NCBI RefSeq assembly: GCF_014222285.1
Contig: NZ_JACKZS010000032.1
Span: 1 to 51,229 of the forward strand
Origin: Nostoc sp. UCD121
Lineage (GTDB): Bacteria > Cyanobacteriota > Cyanobacteriia > Cyanobacteriales > Nostocaceae
DNA length: 51,229 nucleotides
Reading direction: 5' to 3'
Program-made: the position numbers and the translations under genes
The notes under the pieces: model-generated
What the model was told of the DNA's origin: nothing
The model's database searches: none
What the model saw: only the letters and a program-made list of their open reading frames with translations
Shown here: in pieces, positions 37,611 through 45,412 of the stretch
How positions within the stretch are numbered: position 1 is the first letter of the stretch
Layout: every line of letters starts with the position of its first letter

Positions 37611-39285
37611 GAATGGCACTAAGAAAAGCCGAAACGCTTGTGGATTAAGCAGTTTGCAACTGCTTTCGTAATTCGTGCCGGGGTTTGGTCATTAAGGGAT
37701 AAGCTTTCGGGCGGCGTTTACGGACTCGTGGTTCATTTCTAGCAGGACGGTCAGGAATAGCTTTGTGAGCAATAACTTTGAGTAAAGTGCGATAAATCGT
37801 AAGACGCTTTGTTGAAGTTGCGGCTAATAATTCGGGAATAAAGTTAATTAAATGATGGCGAGTACCTTGCAGTGATAGGCGTAACGGAGGAGTAGTGTAA
37901 GTAGTACCTGCCGACCACATCAAACCGCGAAGTAGATTGTAAGCTAGCAAATAGGCATAAATTTCTTTACGTACCATTGAAGGAGTTTTACATCGTAAAA
38001 TGTCCATCCCTAAAGTAGTTTTAAGATGTCTTAAATCCAGTTCAACGTCCCAGCGTTGACCATAAAGCCCAACAATATCTAAAGTAGAATAAGTTGTTGT
38101 ATCTAAGAGAGTAGTAATTAAGCTAACTCGTTCAGTGCGAAAGCCAGGAACAACAATGTAATAATAAATCTCTCGTACAGTTATAGTTGAAGGTAAAGCA
38201 TCAAATTCATCTTTACTCAATCCATGTGGGCATTTTTTAGGCTTATACCAAGTTACTAACTTGTCACTTGATCCAATTATTTTACCTTTTCGCATCGTGG
38301 TTTTTCGGGACTGGTGTTTCCTAAAAAGTGCATCACAATTTCTATTTTTGATAGAAACCAAATCAGCATAAGCGCAAAATGCTCTATCTCCTAAAAGGAT
38401 ATCCAATGGATTAAGAAACTGATATAAATTTCTGGCTAATTTAATATCATGCGTGTTTAGAACATCTATGCATAGAGCAATAGCGGCTCCAGTAGCTAAA
38501 CTGAATATCACACCGATTTTCGCAATTGGGAATCCACATCCAGATGCTTGAGTAGAGGGCTGAGGGTAGCATGATTGATTATCTGGAGTATCTGGCATCG
38601 ATACCGTAGACCCATCTATTACCAATACATTTCTTCCACACCATAAATGCTCTATCTCTACCTTTTGTTCTAAGCTTTTCCCAACCTGACTAAAAAGGGT
38701 TTCTAAAAATTCTTCTGGTAATCTAGACCTAGCTTGACAATAAGCGCTCGTGTCAGATGATGGAATTTCTACACCAATTTCAGCCAAATAAGCAATGACT
38801 TTGCTTACTGCATTATGACAACTCTTGTCAGCATCTAAAACTTGAGATAAAAACGCCCAAAGCGTTACTATTGGATCAAATAATCGCCTATAATATCTAA
38901 TTTTTAGCTCCGAGAGTGCTTGTTCAATTACAGATGATGGTAATAGTTCTTTAAAGGGTAGCCCCAAACTTTGGCTGAATTTATCCTTGAGGATTTGTAC
39001 TCGTAGTGTCACAGTAGTATTTATGATGTTGGCTTGCTCGTATCAAGGAAAGTATTTCATGAACGAGTAAGCTTTTCCTACCTAAAAAAATTTTTTGGAC
39101 AATCAGTACATCTAACTCCACTGTCTTTGTCAGGCACAGCGATGGCGTACCCACTCTTCTCGCTGGCGATCGCAGTATTACATCAAGGACAATTGCCTAT
39201 CCCCTCCCTGAACCTTCACTGTTCAATAGCTTTAAAATCTGTAGTGCCTATTCCGCATAGCTTAGAGCTTTTCTTAGTGCCATTC
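37611..39285. mobile_element. Complete IS4-family insertion sequence with 11-bp target duplication
   Basis: GAATGGCACTAAGAAAAGC at 37611-37629 is repeated exactly in reverse complement at 39267-39285. The 11-bp direct repeat CATCTATACCC flanks the element at 37600-37610 and 39286-39296. The element is 1675 bp with one intact transposase gene. The region 39013-39266 between the gene start and right end has no other gene. Perfect ends and target duplication point to recent insertion. Confidence 0.92.
37645..39012 (-). CDS. IS4-family transposase
   Basis: The 455-residue protein has the DDE core of IS4: first Asp in NVLVIDGSTVSMPDTP, second Asp in ILLGDRAFCAYADL, and Glu in YGQRWDVELDLRHLK, which fits the IS4 signature Y-x2-R-x3-E-x6-K exactly. 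The C-terminus is strongly basic (RVRKRRPKAYPLMTKPRH). The gene is full length and lies inside matching inverted repeats, so the element may be active. The 10-12-bp duplication class suggests the IS231-like side of the family. Confidence 0.93.
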   Translation of the reverse strand: MTLRVQILKDKFSQSLGLPFKELLPSSVIEQALSELKIRYYRRLFDPIVTLWAFLSQVLDADKSCHNAVSKVIAYLAEIGVEIPSSDTSAYCQARSRLPEEFLETLFSQVGKSLEQKVEIEHLWCGRNVLVIDGSTVSMPDTPDNQSCYPQPSTQASGCGFPIAKIGVIFSLATGAAIALCIDVLNTHDIKLARNLYQFLNPLDILLGDRAFCAYADLVSIKNRNCDALFRKHQSRKTTMRKGKIIGSSDKLVTWYKPKKCPHGLSKDEFDALPSTITVREIYYYIVVPGFRTERVSLITTLLDTTTYSTLDIVGLYGQRWDVELDLRHLKTTLGMDILRCKTPSMVRKEIYAYLLAYNLLRGLMWSAGTTYTTPPLRLSLQGTRHHLINFIPELLAATSTKRLTIYRTLLKVIAHKAIPDRPARNEPRVRKRRPKAYPLMTKPRHELRKQLQTA

Positions 39286-39485
39286 CATCTATACCCTCTG
39301 TACCCCTTTCAATTGCATTGGTTGAATTTATGCATGACTCCTGATTTGATAATCATTTTTTATTAGCCCAAATCTTTACCAAGCTTACTTATGCAAGGAC
39401 ATATTCATATTCATCCCGTTTCTTATGGTGTTGAACCCTAGTAATTTGATATTTTCTTAACTAAGATAATCTACAATTTGCTTTG

Positions 39486-39863
39486 ATGCTTGAAGATACA
39501 ATAATTACTCTGCTAATTTGCAGTACAGAAGAAGAAAAGCTTTACTTCGAGGTGTCCCTCTCACTTTTAAAAAAAGCTTCCACCTGGAATCCTGAATTGT
39601 CAGCAGTGCCTTTATCAATGAGCGAGGCTATTCAAATTGGTCGGGCTGAAGCTTATCGAAAGCGACCTCAATTCAACTCTTATGTATGTATAGCTGCCTC
39701 AATTAAATCTCTGCAACCTCATCCAAAGCCATTTCTATGGTATTGGCATATTGTGTTTGTTCCAGTAATTGATAAGCATATTTATTATTTAGATCGCAGT
39801 GAGATCGTTTTGCTTCTGGACGGTACAGTAATTGAGCCAAAAGTTCTTAATATTTCAAATTAG
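39486..39863 (+). CDS. Hypothetical protein, 125 residues
   Basis: ATG 39486 is preferred over the overlapping TTG. The product has an N-terminal helix-strand part (EDTIITLLICSTEEEKLYFE) and a C-terminal FLWYWHIVFVPVIDKHIYYL strand region followed by LDRSEIVLLLDGTVIEPKVL, suggesting a small alpha/beta domain. There is no signal peptide and no recognised family. It lies between the IS4 element and an SDR remnant and has no operon partner. Confidence 0.5.
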   Translation: MLEDTIITLLICSTEEEKLYFEVSLSLLKKASTWNPELSAVPLSMSEAIQIGRAEAYRKRPQFNSYVCIAASIKSLQPHPKPFLWYWHIVFVPVIDKHIYYLDRSEIVLLLDGTVIEPKVLNISN

Positions 39864-39927
39864 TTCCTACTTTTTTAACAAATTCGGCGAAATTCTCCGT
39901 CCCTGTTCTGTAAGCGCTCAGGGACAG

Positions 39928-40233
39928 TCAAAACAATTTACGCACGATCAATCTCATGAAATATGAAAGGGTTTTAGGAATCCCATTATCTTTGGGTTTT
40001 AAATTGAGAATAAACGGAACGGCTTTCAATACACAATCAGACACAGGTCTATAATTAGCAGCTTCTTCTCCAAAGCTAATAGAAAGCATATCTGTATGAA
40101 TAATCCCTGGATTGAGGGGTATGGTTGCTATACCATTCGGTCTTGTGCCAAAGAACGAGTTAATCCTTCGATTGCCCACTTGGAAGCACAGTATGGTGCA
40201 ACGCCTGGCTGAAGTCGAATCTCCCCAGGCAGC
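39928..40233 (-). pseudogene. Frameshifted C-terminal remnant of a short-chain dehydrogenase (SDR)
   Basis: On the minus strand one frame gives GVAPYCASKWAIEGLTRSLA, which contains the SDR catalytic YxxxK. After a frameshift near 40130 another frame gives NGIATIPLNPGIIHTDMLSI, the PG motif region that follows in SDRs, and continues to a stop at 39928. The N-terminal Rossmann glycine motif is absent. It is a broken gene, part of the decayed zone right of the cluster. Confidence 0.7.
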
Positions 40234-40343
40234 AATAGTGTATTTTAGAGAACATCGGAATAGCTGAAAAATACTTAGGTAAAGAGTACCTAAAGATGGG
40301 CTACTCTCGCCGCAGGCGATTACACTTTGTGGGTTAATCTGAA

Positions 40344-40688
40344 ATGGTAGCAAATATTGGTGTCAGAGAAACTTTAATGCTTTCAGGAACAATTCAACCT
40401 TACAGTCAAAGACAGACCGTTTTACGAACCGATGACGGTGATTTCCTGATTCCTGGGCAAGAAATTCACCGCTTGGGTTTGTGGCGAATGCGACGGTTAG
40501 GGCTATTGTGGGGACAAAAGGCAACTGCCCAAGCCGACCAATCGTTTATGAATGATACTCAATTCAAAGGAATTATTGGAATTATCAAGTTTAATACGCT
40601 GCAACTTGAAAACTTCTCAGCACTCATTGAAGCAAGCAATTACAGCACCAGACATAATTATCAATCAGTTTATGCCCCTGGCTGCTAG
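40344..40688 (+). CDS. Hypothetical protein, 114 residues
   Basis: The frame starts at ATG 40344. The first half looks beta-rich (LMLSGTIQPYSQRQTVLRTD, DGDFLIPGQEIHRLG), with an Arg-rich WRMRRLGLLWGQKA stretch. The end is Ser/Asn/Tyr-rich. There is no clear ribosome binding site, signal peptide or known motif. It could be the start of a larger gene truncated at its 3' end. It precedes the J-domain operon on the same strand by about 170 bases. Confidence 0.35.
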   Translation: MVANIGVRETLMLSGTIQPYSQRQTVLRTDDGDFLIPGQEIHRLGLWRMRRLGLLWGQKATAQADQSFMNDTQFKGIIGIIKFNTLQLENFSALIEASNYSTRHNYQSVYAPGC

Positions 40689-40856
40689 CCATTATCGCGC
40701 AAGGAAATTGTGAAGTTGTGGGTCTTAAATTTCTTTGTCTGTCCCGCTTTCATCCTCAAAGTAAGAAACAGCATCACCTGGGTTGCTTAAACGACAAAAG
40801 TTGCTATTTCTCAGACTTGAGTAGAGGATTAATGATTGGGAGGAGCGATCGCAGCA

Positions 40857-41453
40857 ATGACAAATGACATCTCAGCCTATCCCCTGACTTGGACAACCAT
40901 CTACCCCAGAACGCCGCAGCACAAGCGAGAAGCTGCGCGATTTGAGGTTAATTTCTCAACTGCACGAAATGACCTACTTAACGAGCTTCGGCTGTTGGGA
41001 GCAAAGAATATCATCATTTCTAGCAATGTACCAACGCGCCAAGACGGTTTACCCTATGCAAGGCCCAAAGAACCAGACGATCCAGGCGTTGCTGTTTATT
41101 TCAAAATTAAAGATAAAAGTTATGCTCTGTGTTGCGATCGCTGGCGTAAGGTAAAACATAATCTCAGAGCAATTGGCTTGCACATTGCAGCTATGCGCGG
41201 AATGGAGAGATGGGGAGTAGGGAGTTTAGAGCAAGCATTTGCGGGGTATCAAGCACTACCACCTCAGCAAGAAAAAAAATGGTGGGATGTGCTTGGTATT
41301 AGCCCCCGTGCTTCCGACGAAGAGGTAAAAGAGGCATACAGAAAGCTGGCACGACAACATCATCCAGATAACGGCGGTTCTGCTGATCAGATGGCTGCAA
41401 TCAACGCCGCTTATGAACAGGCAAAGCAGGTTGACTATAAGGTGCAACTATGA
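40857..41453 (+). CDS. J-domain (DnaJ-like) co-chaperone with a novel N-terminal domain
   Basis: From ATG 40857 (an AGGAG lies about 15 bases upstream) the protein has 198 residues. Residues 1 to about 130 form an unrecognised alpha/beta domain (ARFEVNFSTARNDLLNELRL, IIISSNVPTRQDGLP, VAVYFKIKDKSYALCCDRWR). The last 60 residues are a J-domain: WWDVLGISPRASDEEVKEAY, then RKLARQHHPDNGG with the HPD that stimulates Hsp70. The J-domain at the C-terminus is the reverse of DnaJ itself, implying that the N-terminal part targets a client. The next gene overlaps its stop codon (ATGA), so they are co-translated. Confidence 0.8.
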   Translation: MTNDISAYPLTWTTIYPRTPQHKREAARFEVNFSTARNDLLNELRLLGAKNIIISSNVPTRQDGLPYARPKEPDDPGVAVYFKIKDKSYALCCDRWRKVKHNLRAIGLHIAAMRGMERWGVGSLEQAFAGYQALPPQQEKKWWDVLGISPRASDEEVKEAYRKLARQHHPDNGGSADQMAAINAAYEQAKQVDYKVQL

Positions 41454-41692
41454 ACATTAATCCTGATAAAGAATTTGAACAGTATTTAAAAGATCCTGGT
41501 GATCCAGAACTCAAGGCACTATTTGAAGAGGCTGAAGATTGTTTGCAAAGTTATGATGCAAAGTCAGAAGAAGTAAAGCAACTCAGTCAGCAGGTACAAG
41601 ATATGGCATTTTCGCTTGACCTAGAGTGTGCTGAATGGATATATGAAATATATGCAGATAATCGCAACGACTTAGAGGACAACTCAAACTAG
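41450..41692 (+). CDS. Small acidic protein in the J-domain operon
   Basis: The start ATG at 41450 overlaps the stop of the J-domain gene by four bases. The 80-residue product is strongly acidic (FEQYLKDPGDPELKALFEEA, ECAEWIYEIYADNRNDLEDN) and helical, with no known motif. Translational coupling suggests it works with the J-domain protein, perhaps as client or adaptor. Confidence 0.65.
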   Translation: MNINPDKEFEQYLKDPGDPELKALFEEAEDCLQSYDAKSEEVKQLSQQVQDMAFSLDLECAEWIYEIYADNRNDLEDNSN

Positions 41693-41724
41693 CGATGCCT
41701 GCGGCAACCCCAAGGGGGAACGCG
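41692..41724 (+). repeat. Nostoc-type GC-rich short repeat
   Basis: GCGATGCCTGCGGCAACCCC followed by AAGGGGGAACGCG belongs to the short dispersed repeats found in Nostoc-like genomes. The same GCGATGCCTGCGGC core occurs at 37045-37073. It can form a small hairpin between the two genes of this block. Confidence 0.5.
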
Positions 41725-41767
41725 ATTAAGTTATGATTTGGGTAGACAAAGCTACCCAAGTCTAGCC

Positions 41768-42214
41768 ATGAGCCGACCACAATTAAACATCAAGTTTGAT
41801 GGTGAGGGGGAGAAAGAATTACTTGAGACTGTCAAGACACGGGCGCAGGATGAACGTATTTCTCTCAAAGAGTTTGTTTTAGATGCCTTGAAAAATCGCC
41901 TGACAGTTCCCCAATCTACCCAATCTACCCAACCTAAACCAGCTGTCACTAAGTCAGAGGTAGACGAACTGAAGCGGCGAATAGTTGAGATTCAGATAAG
42001 TTTGATGGGTGAGGTTAGGAAGGATAGAAAACAAATTGCCGCACTAGCAGAAGCGATCGCTCTGATTGAGTCACGCCTGGATGTCCTCGACCCTCCCAAC
42101 ATAGTGATAGTTGAAGAAGATAGTCAGGCTAGACAGTCTAGACAGCGAGAAACCTGGGAGAATGATGCTGTTGAGTTTTTAGATGCAATCAGCTGGGGTG
42201 ATGATAATGGGTGA
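41768..42214 (+). CDS. Hypothetical protein with RHH-like N-terminus and coiled coil
   Basis: ATG 41768 is preferred over the upstream in-frame TTG. The 148-residue product opens with a short strand (QLNIKFDGEGEKELLETVKT) and ERISLKEFVLDALKNRL, resembling a ribbon-helix-helix DNA-binding fold. A Gln/Thr/Pro linker follows, then a coiled-coil helix (VDELKRRIVEIQISLMGEVR), and an acidic tail. Such proteins occur on plasmids and in mobile regions as regulators or partition accessories. The next gene starts inside its stop region. Confidence 0.6.
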   Translation: MSRPQLNIKFDGEGEKELLETVKTRAQDERISLKEFVLDALKNRLTVPQSTQSTQPKPAVTKSEVDELKRRIVEIQISLMGEVRKDRKQIAALAEAIALIESRLDVLDPPNIVIVEEDSQARQSRQRETWENDAVEFLDAISWGDDNG

Positions 42215-42401
42215 GATTAACGATTTACGATTCACTGCGCCACCTGAAGACTTGGAGCGTTGGGAATGGTTTTTTAAGGAGATGGAGAAACGGGAACTAA
42301 TAACTATTTTTGAAAGCTCCAAACAGTACGCCAACCGGGGCGACTCGAAACTAAAGCGGCAGTATTTCAAGGTCAAGTTAAATGCACAAAACTCTGATTA
42401 G
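42207..42401 (+). CDS. Small hypothetical protein overlapping the RHH-like gene
   Basis: ATG 42207 overlaps the last codons of the preceding gene (its TGA is at 42212-42214). The 64-residue product has an amphipathic, Trp/Glu-rich helix (PPEDLERWEWFFKEMEKREL) and a basic end. No family is recognised. The overlap argues for co-translation with the RHH-like protein. Confidence 0.55.
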   Translation: MGEINDLRFTAPPEDLERWEWFFKEMEKRELITIFESSKQYANRGDSKLKRQYFKVKLNAQNSD

Positions 42402-42410
42402 TTTCTTTGA

Positions 42411-43037
42411 CTAGTCTAGGGTATTGGCTGCCTCAAGTAAAAGTTCCACAGTTGTTGCCAAGAGCGTTCGTACACGAGTTAACTGATTTCGGCGCTCAAT
42501 CCCCAGCCGTGCTTCAGTGTTTCGCGGATCGTCATCATGGCTTAAATGAACAACTTTCACTTTCTGCTGTTTTTCGGATGGTTCAAATATTGGCTCAGGA
42601 GCAGTGAGTTTGTTGTATCCATAAACTCCACTTGGGCGCTTCACATTATAATGATGTACTTCACAGCCGCCAGGAGCAATGTAGCATCCTTCTAGATTAT
42701 TTAAGTTGTGATGCAATTGTTCAACACAGGCGGCGATCGCTTCCATTTGTGCAGCAACGCCCAGCGATTGTGCACTTTGAGGACAACCTCTCGACATCAG
42801 CATCATCACTGCCGCTTCGCGGCGCGTGGTTCTAAAGGTTTCCTCTGTGCGTTCCCACTCCTGTTGCCGTTGGTAAGACGCAATCTCCCGCACGCGAATT
42901 AGTTCGATCTCCTCATCTGGAGTCAACTTAAGAGCTGCTCCACAGGTTGTATAATTGAAGCATTCTCCAGGGTCAATACCCGGTTGCAACATCATTGAGG
43001 CACAGTCAAAGCCAAGTCCACATATCTTACGTGGCAT
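42411..43037 (-). CDS. Hypothetical protein with an N-terminal Cys motif
   Basis: ATG 43037 is preferred over an upstream TTG. The N-terminus reads MPRKICGLGFDCASMMLQPG and GECFNYTTCG, four Cys that could bind a metal. A long charged helix follows (ELIRVREIASYQRQQEWERT), then a helix-rich part with ACVEQLHHNLNNLEGCYIAP and GCEVHHYNVKRPSGVYGYNKL. The C-terminus is helical. I do not recognise the family. It converges on the J-domain operon, with only nine bases between the ends. Confidence 0.6.
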   Translation of the reverse strand: MPRKICGLGFDCASMMLQPGIDPGECFNYTTCGAALKLTPDEEIELIRVREIASYQRQQEWERTEETFRTTRREAAVMMLMSRGCPQSAQSLGVAAQMEAIAACVEQLHHNLNNLEGCYIAPGGCEVHHYNVKRPSGVYGYNKLTAPEPIFEPSEKQQKVKVVHLSHDDDPRNTEARLGIERRNQLTRVRTLLATTVELLLEAANTLD

Positions 43038-43287
43038 AATTTCCAATTAGTTCTAGCTTAATAAAATTATTTTAACAGCTAGAACAAAAGGCTATATAAA
43101 AACAAGTATTTTTTATCGTAGTTTATGTCGGATAAAAGATAAGGGTATCTTATTTTGTATTTCCCTTTTTTGTAGTACAGTGTAGCATCATGTCACTGTA
43201 AGGATAAGATGAGCAACTTGCTTGCTTTATGGTTTCAAACTGGGTTGCTCAAGTTATGAGCTTGGGACATTGAGGCGATCGCCGATC

Positions 43288-43704
43288 TTATGGAGCGATT
43301 ATTCCAGCTTGTAGTAAAAGCTGACGCTCCTCAACTCTGTCACGACGGTTTAACTGCAATAACCCAACCGTAACCCGACCTATGGGGCTTAAAGGCACAA
43401 ATTCAGACCCACTCAGGCGAAAATGTTCATGCCAGATGTCTTGGCGAGGATGATACAAGGGTACGATTTTTCCGGTTTCTGAATCGACAGAGGCGAGATC
43501 ACTTCCTTTGTGCTTATTGCACAGAGTACAGGATAGTGCTAAATTTTCCGCTTCAGTCCGTCCACTATGTTTTTCAGCAATAATGTGGTCAATCTCATGA
43601 GGCGCAAAGGTAGCGACATCAGGAATCAGACAATACTCACAACAAGCTTTTGCCCGTTCATAAACCTGTCTTCGGAGAGCTACAGGAATATAGGTTTTGC
43701 TGAT
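43288..43704 (-). CDS. HNH endonuclease lacking a standard start codon
   Basis: The minus strand is open for about 140 codons to TAA 43288-43290. It encodes YIPVALRRQVYERAKACCEY, then CLIPDVATFAPHEIDHIIAE (HNH first His), NLALSCTLCNKHKGSD (Asn, zinc-type CxxC and last His) and a conserved tail LQLNRRDRVEERQLLLQAGI. The frame has a TGA just upstream of ISKTYIP, and no ATG, GTG or TTG lies before the conserved part. Relatives would be expected to begin MSKTYIP, so ATC at 43702-43704 sits where ATG should be. It overlaps the end of the 127-residue gene by 25 bases in another frame. It either uses a rare start, is coupled to the upstream gene, or has been silenced by a start mutation. Confidence 0.75.
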   Translation of the reverse strand: MSKTYIPVALRRQVYERAKACCEYCLIPDVATFAPHEIDHIIAEKHSGRTEAENLALSCTLCNKHKGSDLASVDSETGKIVPLYHPRQDIWHEHFRLSGSEFVPLSPIGRVTVGLLQLNRRDRVEERQLLLQAGIIAP

Positions 43705-44063
43705 TCTGCGTCAGCTTCTTTGATCTTCAAGAAGGCTCTAGCCTTAGCCATTCTGACAATATGCTCTAAATATTGATACCCTTGCCATTGCTGCTCTTCT
43801 GTTGCGGTTAAACCTACCGTCCGATTTTTTTCTACCAGAGTGTTAATTTGAGCTTGCAGGGATTCAGAAGGACGCAGGGCAATAATGGCTTCAGCAGTGG
43901 GTAGGCTTGCCAGAAATTCTACGACTTCAGCCATACCTGAAAATCCTGACTGAGTGATCGCATTCAATTCTCGTAACCCCAACTCTAGGATTTGAGGCAG
44001 TTTGTCTGCAAAGGGTTGAAGCTGATTGACAACTTCATCAGGTAAGTCAAATGTAACTTGCAT
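43680..44063 (-). CDS. Hypothetical partner protein of the HNH endonuclease
   Basis: The 127-residue product begins MQVTFDLPDEVVNQLQPFAD, an antitoxin-like strand-helix start, and continues with LPQILELGLRELNA, PTAEAIIALRPSESLQAQIN and YQYLEHIVRMAKARAFLKIK. No enzyme motif is present. Its end overlaps the HNH gene, so the pair is likely co-expressed. The layout resembles cyanobacterial pairs of a small regulator-like protein followed by an HNH nuclease. Whether it restrains the nuclease is unknown. Confidence 0.65.
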   Translation of the reverse strand: MQVTFDLPDEVVNQLQPFADKLPQILELGLRELNAITQSGFSGMAEVVEFLASLPTAEAIIALRPSESLQAQINTLVEKNRTVGLTATEEQQWQGYQYLEHIVRMAKARAFLKIKEADAESAKPIFL

Positions 44064-44122
44064 AGACGTTTGCTTTTACTACAAGGATACACTTTCTGGA
44101 TTTTAGCTGACAGAATATTCCA

Positions 44123-44171
44123 CAATTGCGATGGCTACGCGTACCTTTGGTCGGCGTAGCCATCGCAATTG
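44123..44171. repeat. Perfect 18-bp inverted repeat, 13-base loop
   Basis: CAATTGCGATGGCTACGC (44123-44140) pairs exactly with 44154-44171. It lies three bases beyond the stop of the SRPBCC remnant on the minus strand. It could stop transcription from the ArsR operon, but no T-run follows, so it may equally be a dispersed Nostoc repeat. Confidence 0.7.
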
Positions 44172-44174
44172 TAA

Positions 44175-44655
44175 TTAATCGTTTGGTTCTAAAAGCTTGC
44201 CCAGAGCTTCAACGGACTGCCGCCAGCCGCTTTCCATGCCGCTAGCAACCATGCCATCACGGTCTGACTGGCTCATTGCTGTGCTATGGGTACGAATCTC
44301 AGTTGTATGTTCGTCAATTGCTACAAACTCAGCTTTTTCGAGCATGACATGCCCACGTTCCGGCATCCCCAAGAATTCAAATGTCTGCACGATTCGTTTA
44401 TCTAGAGCGACTTCATGAAAACAGCCAGTAAACTCATACTCGTGACCGTCTTCTGATTGTTCAGCAATGTGCCAACTGCCGCCGTCTTGACAATCGAAGT
44501 GATACACTTTCATTGGATTACCGCGACACCACCAACTAGCAAACAGTTCCTCTTTGGTATATGCTTCAAATACCTTTTCTAACGAAGCCTTGATTGTGAC
44601 AGTACCGAAGATATTTTGTGAATTTTCTCTCCCCTGTTACTGTAAGATTTGCCAT
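44175..44655 (-). pseudogene. SRPBCC (AHSA1-type) protein with a frameshift near its N-terminus
   Basis: ATG 44655 opens MANLTVTGERKFT, but this frame stops at 44566-44568. The family sequence continues in another frame as ENSQNIFGTVTIKASLEKVF, EAYTKEELFASWWCRGNPMK and the long conserved end (GGSWHIAEQSEDGHEYEFTG, TSVEALGKLLEP-like tail reading QSVEALGKLLEP). Restoring GA after GAGAGA would join the halves. An internal Met at 44513 could start a shortened product without the N-terminal strands. The gene follows the ArsR regulator with a 20-base gap, the common ArsR-SRPBCC pairing. Confidence 0.75.
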
Positions 44656-44675
44656 ACTACCCTCCTGCTACTCTG

Positions 44676-44999
44676 TTATCGATCTTCTAGTAGTTTTTCC
44701 AGAGCATCAAAGCGGGCACTCCAGATTTTTTCATACTCGCCCAGATACGCTGCGGCTACTTTGAGAGTTTTCGGCTGAATCTGAATAACTTTCTCCTTAC
44801 CACTTCGACGCTTTATAATCAGTCCGGCTTTCTCCAACACACTGATATGCTTTGCGATCGCTGCAAAAGACATCGCATAGGGTTGTGCTAATTCGCCGAT
44901 AGTATGTTCTGCTGTTGATACCCGCTTCAGAATGTCTCGCCGCGTCACATCAGCCAAAGCAGCAAAAATTTTATCAAGGGCTATATTTGATTCAACCAT
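44676..44999 (-). CDS. ArsR-family transcriptional regulator
   Basis: The 107-residue winged-helix protein reads LDKIFAALADVTRRDILKRV, HTIGELAQPYAMSFAAIAKH (recognition helix), ISVLEKAGLIIKRRSGKEKV, typical of ArsR members. The usual metal-binding ELCVCDL motif is absent, as in the sub-group paired with SRPBCC proteins. It probably represses its own operon in response to an unknown signal. The downstream partner gene is frameshifted here. Confidence 0.88.
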   Translation of the reverse strand: MVESNIALDKIFAALADVTRRDILKRVSTAEHTIGELAQPYAMSFAAIAKHISVLEKAGLIIKRRSGKEKVIQIQPKTLKVAAAYLGEYEKIWSARFDALEKLLEDR

Positions 45000-45412
45000 A
45001 TAGTTGAATGATATCCAAAGATACAGATCGTGTCAAGTGACGAGGCGGACAACTTTTACCTTCTGTCTTGGGCGAATTCTACCTGAAGTCACATACAATT
45101 TTAGGTGTTACTTCCACTGTGCTTCCAATATAAGCAAAAGGAACGGGGCGGAAGTTTGAGTCAAAGTTTTTCATTATGTGTAGAGATCGCTTGCAAATGT
45201 AGTCAAGTTATGAATAACTTAAGAGTATGACTAATACTCCTCATCAAGGCAATAAGTAACTAAACTGAACAGTTTAGTATTGTCACTGGAACGATAACTT
45301 GTGCGAGGAGAGAGGTTTTTGTGTCTTGATTGAGAAATCCGGGAGAAATTGTTTCCAAAAGGCCACCTACGACTTTAGAGTTTTGAAATAACTATCTATC
45401 TGAAGGCGAGGT
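45000..45412. other. Promoter region of the BMP transporter, about 410 bases
   Basis: It separates the divergent ArsR gene and the transporter operon. No ORF is supported. It should contain both promoters. No hairpin, riboswitch-like structure or clear operator was found by eye. Confidence 0.5.

Noticed and set aside
39034..39366. 110-codon plus-strand ORF
   Set aside because: It runs through the right inverted repeat and target duplication of the IS4 element and has no protein-like pattern.
44123..44171. Called as an intrinsic terminator
   Set aside because: The stem is strong but no run of T follows on either strand, so it is listed as a repeat.
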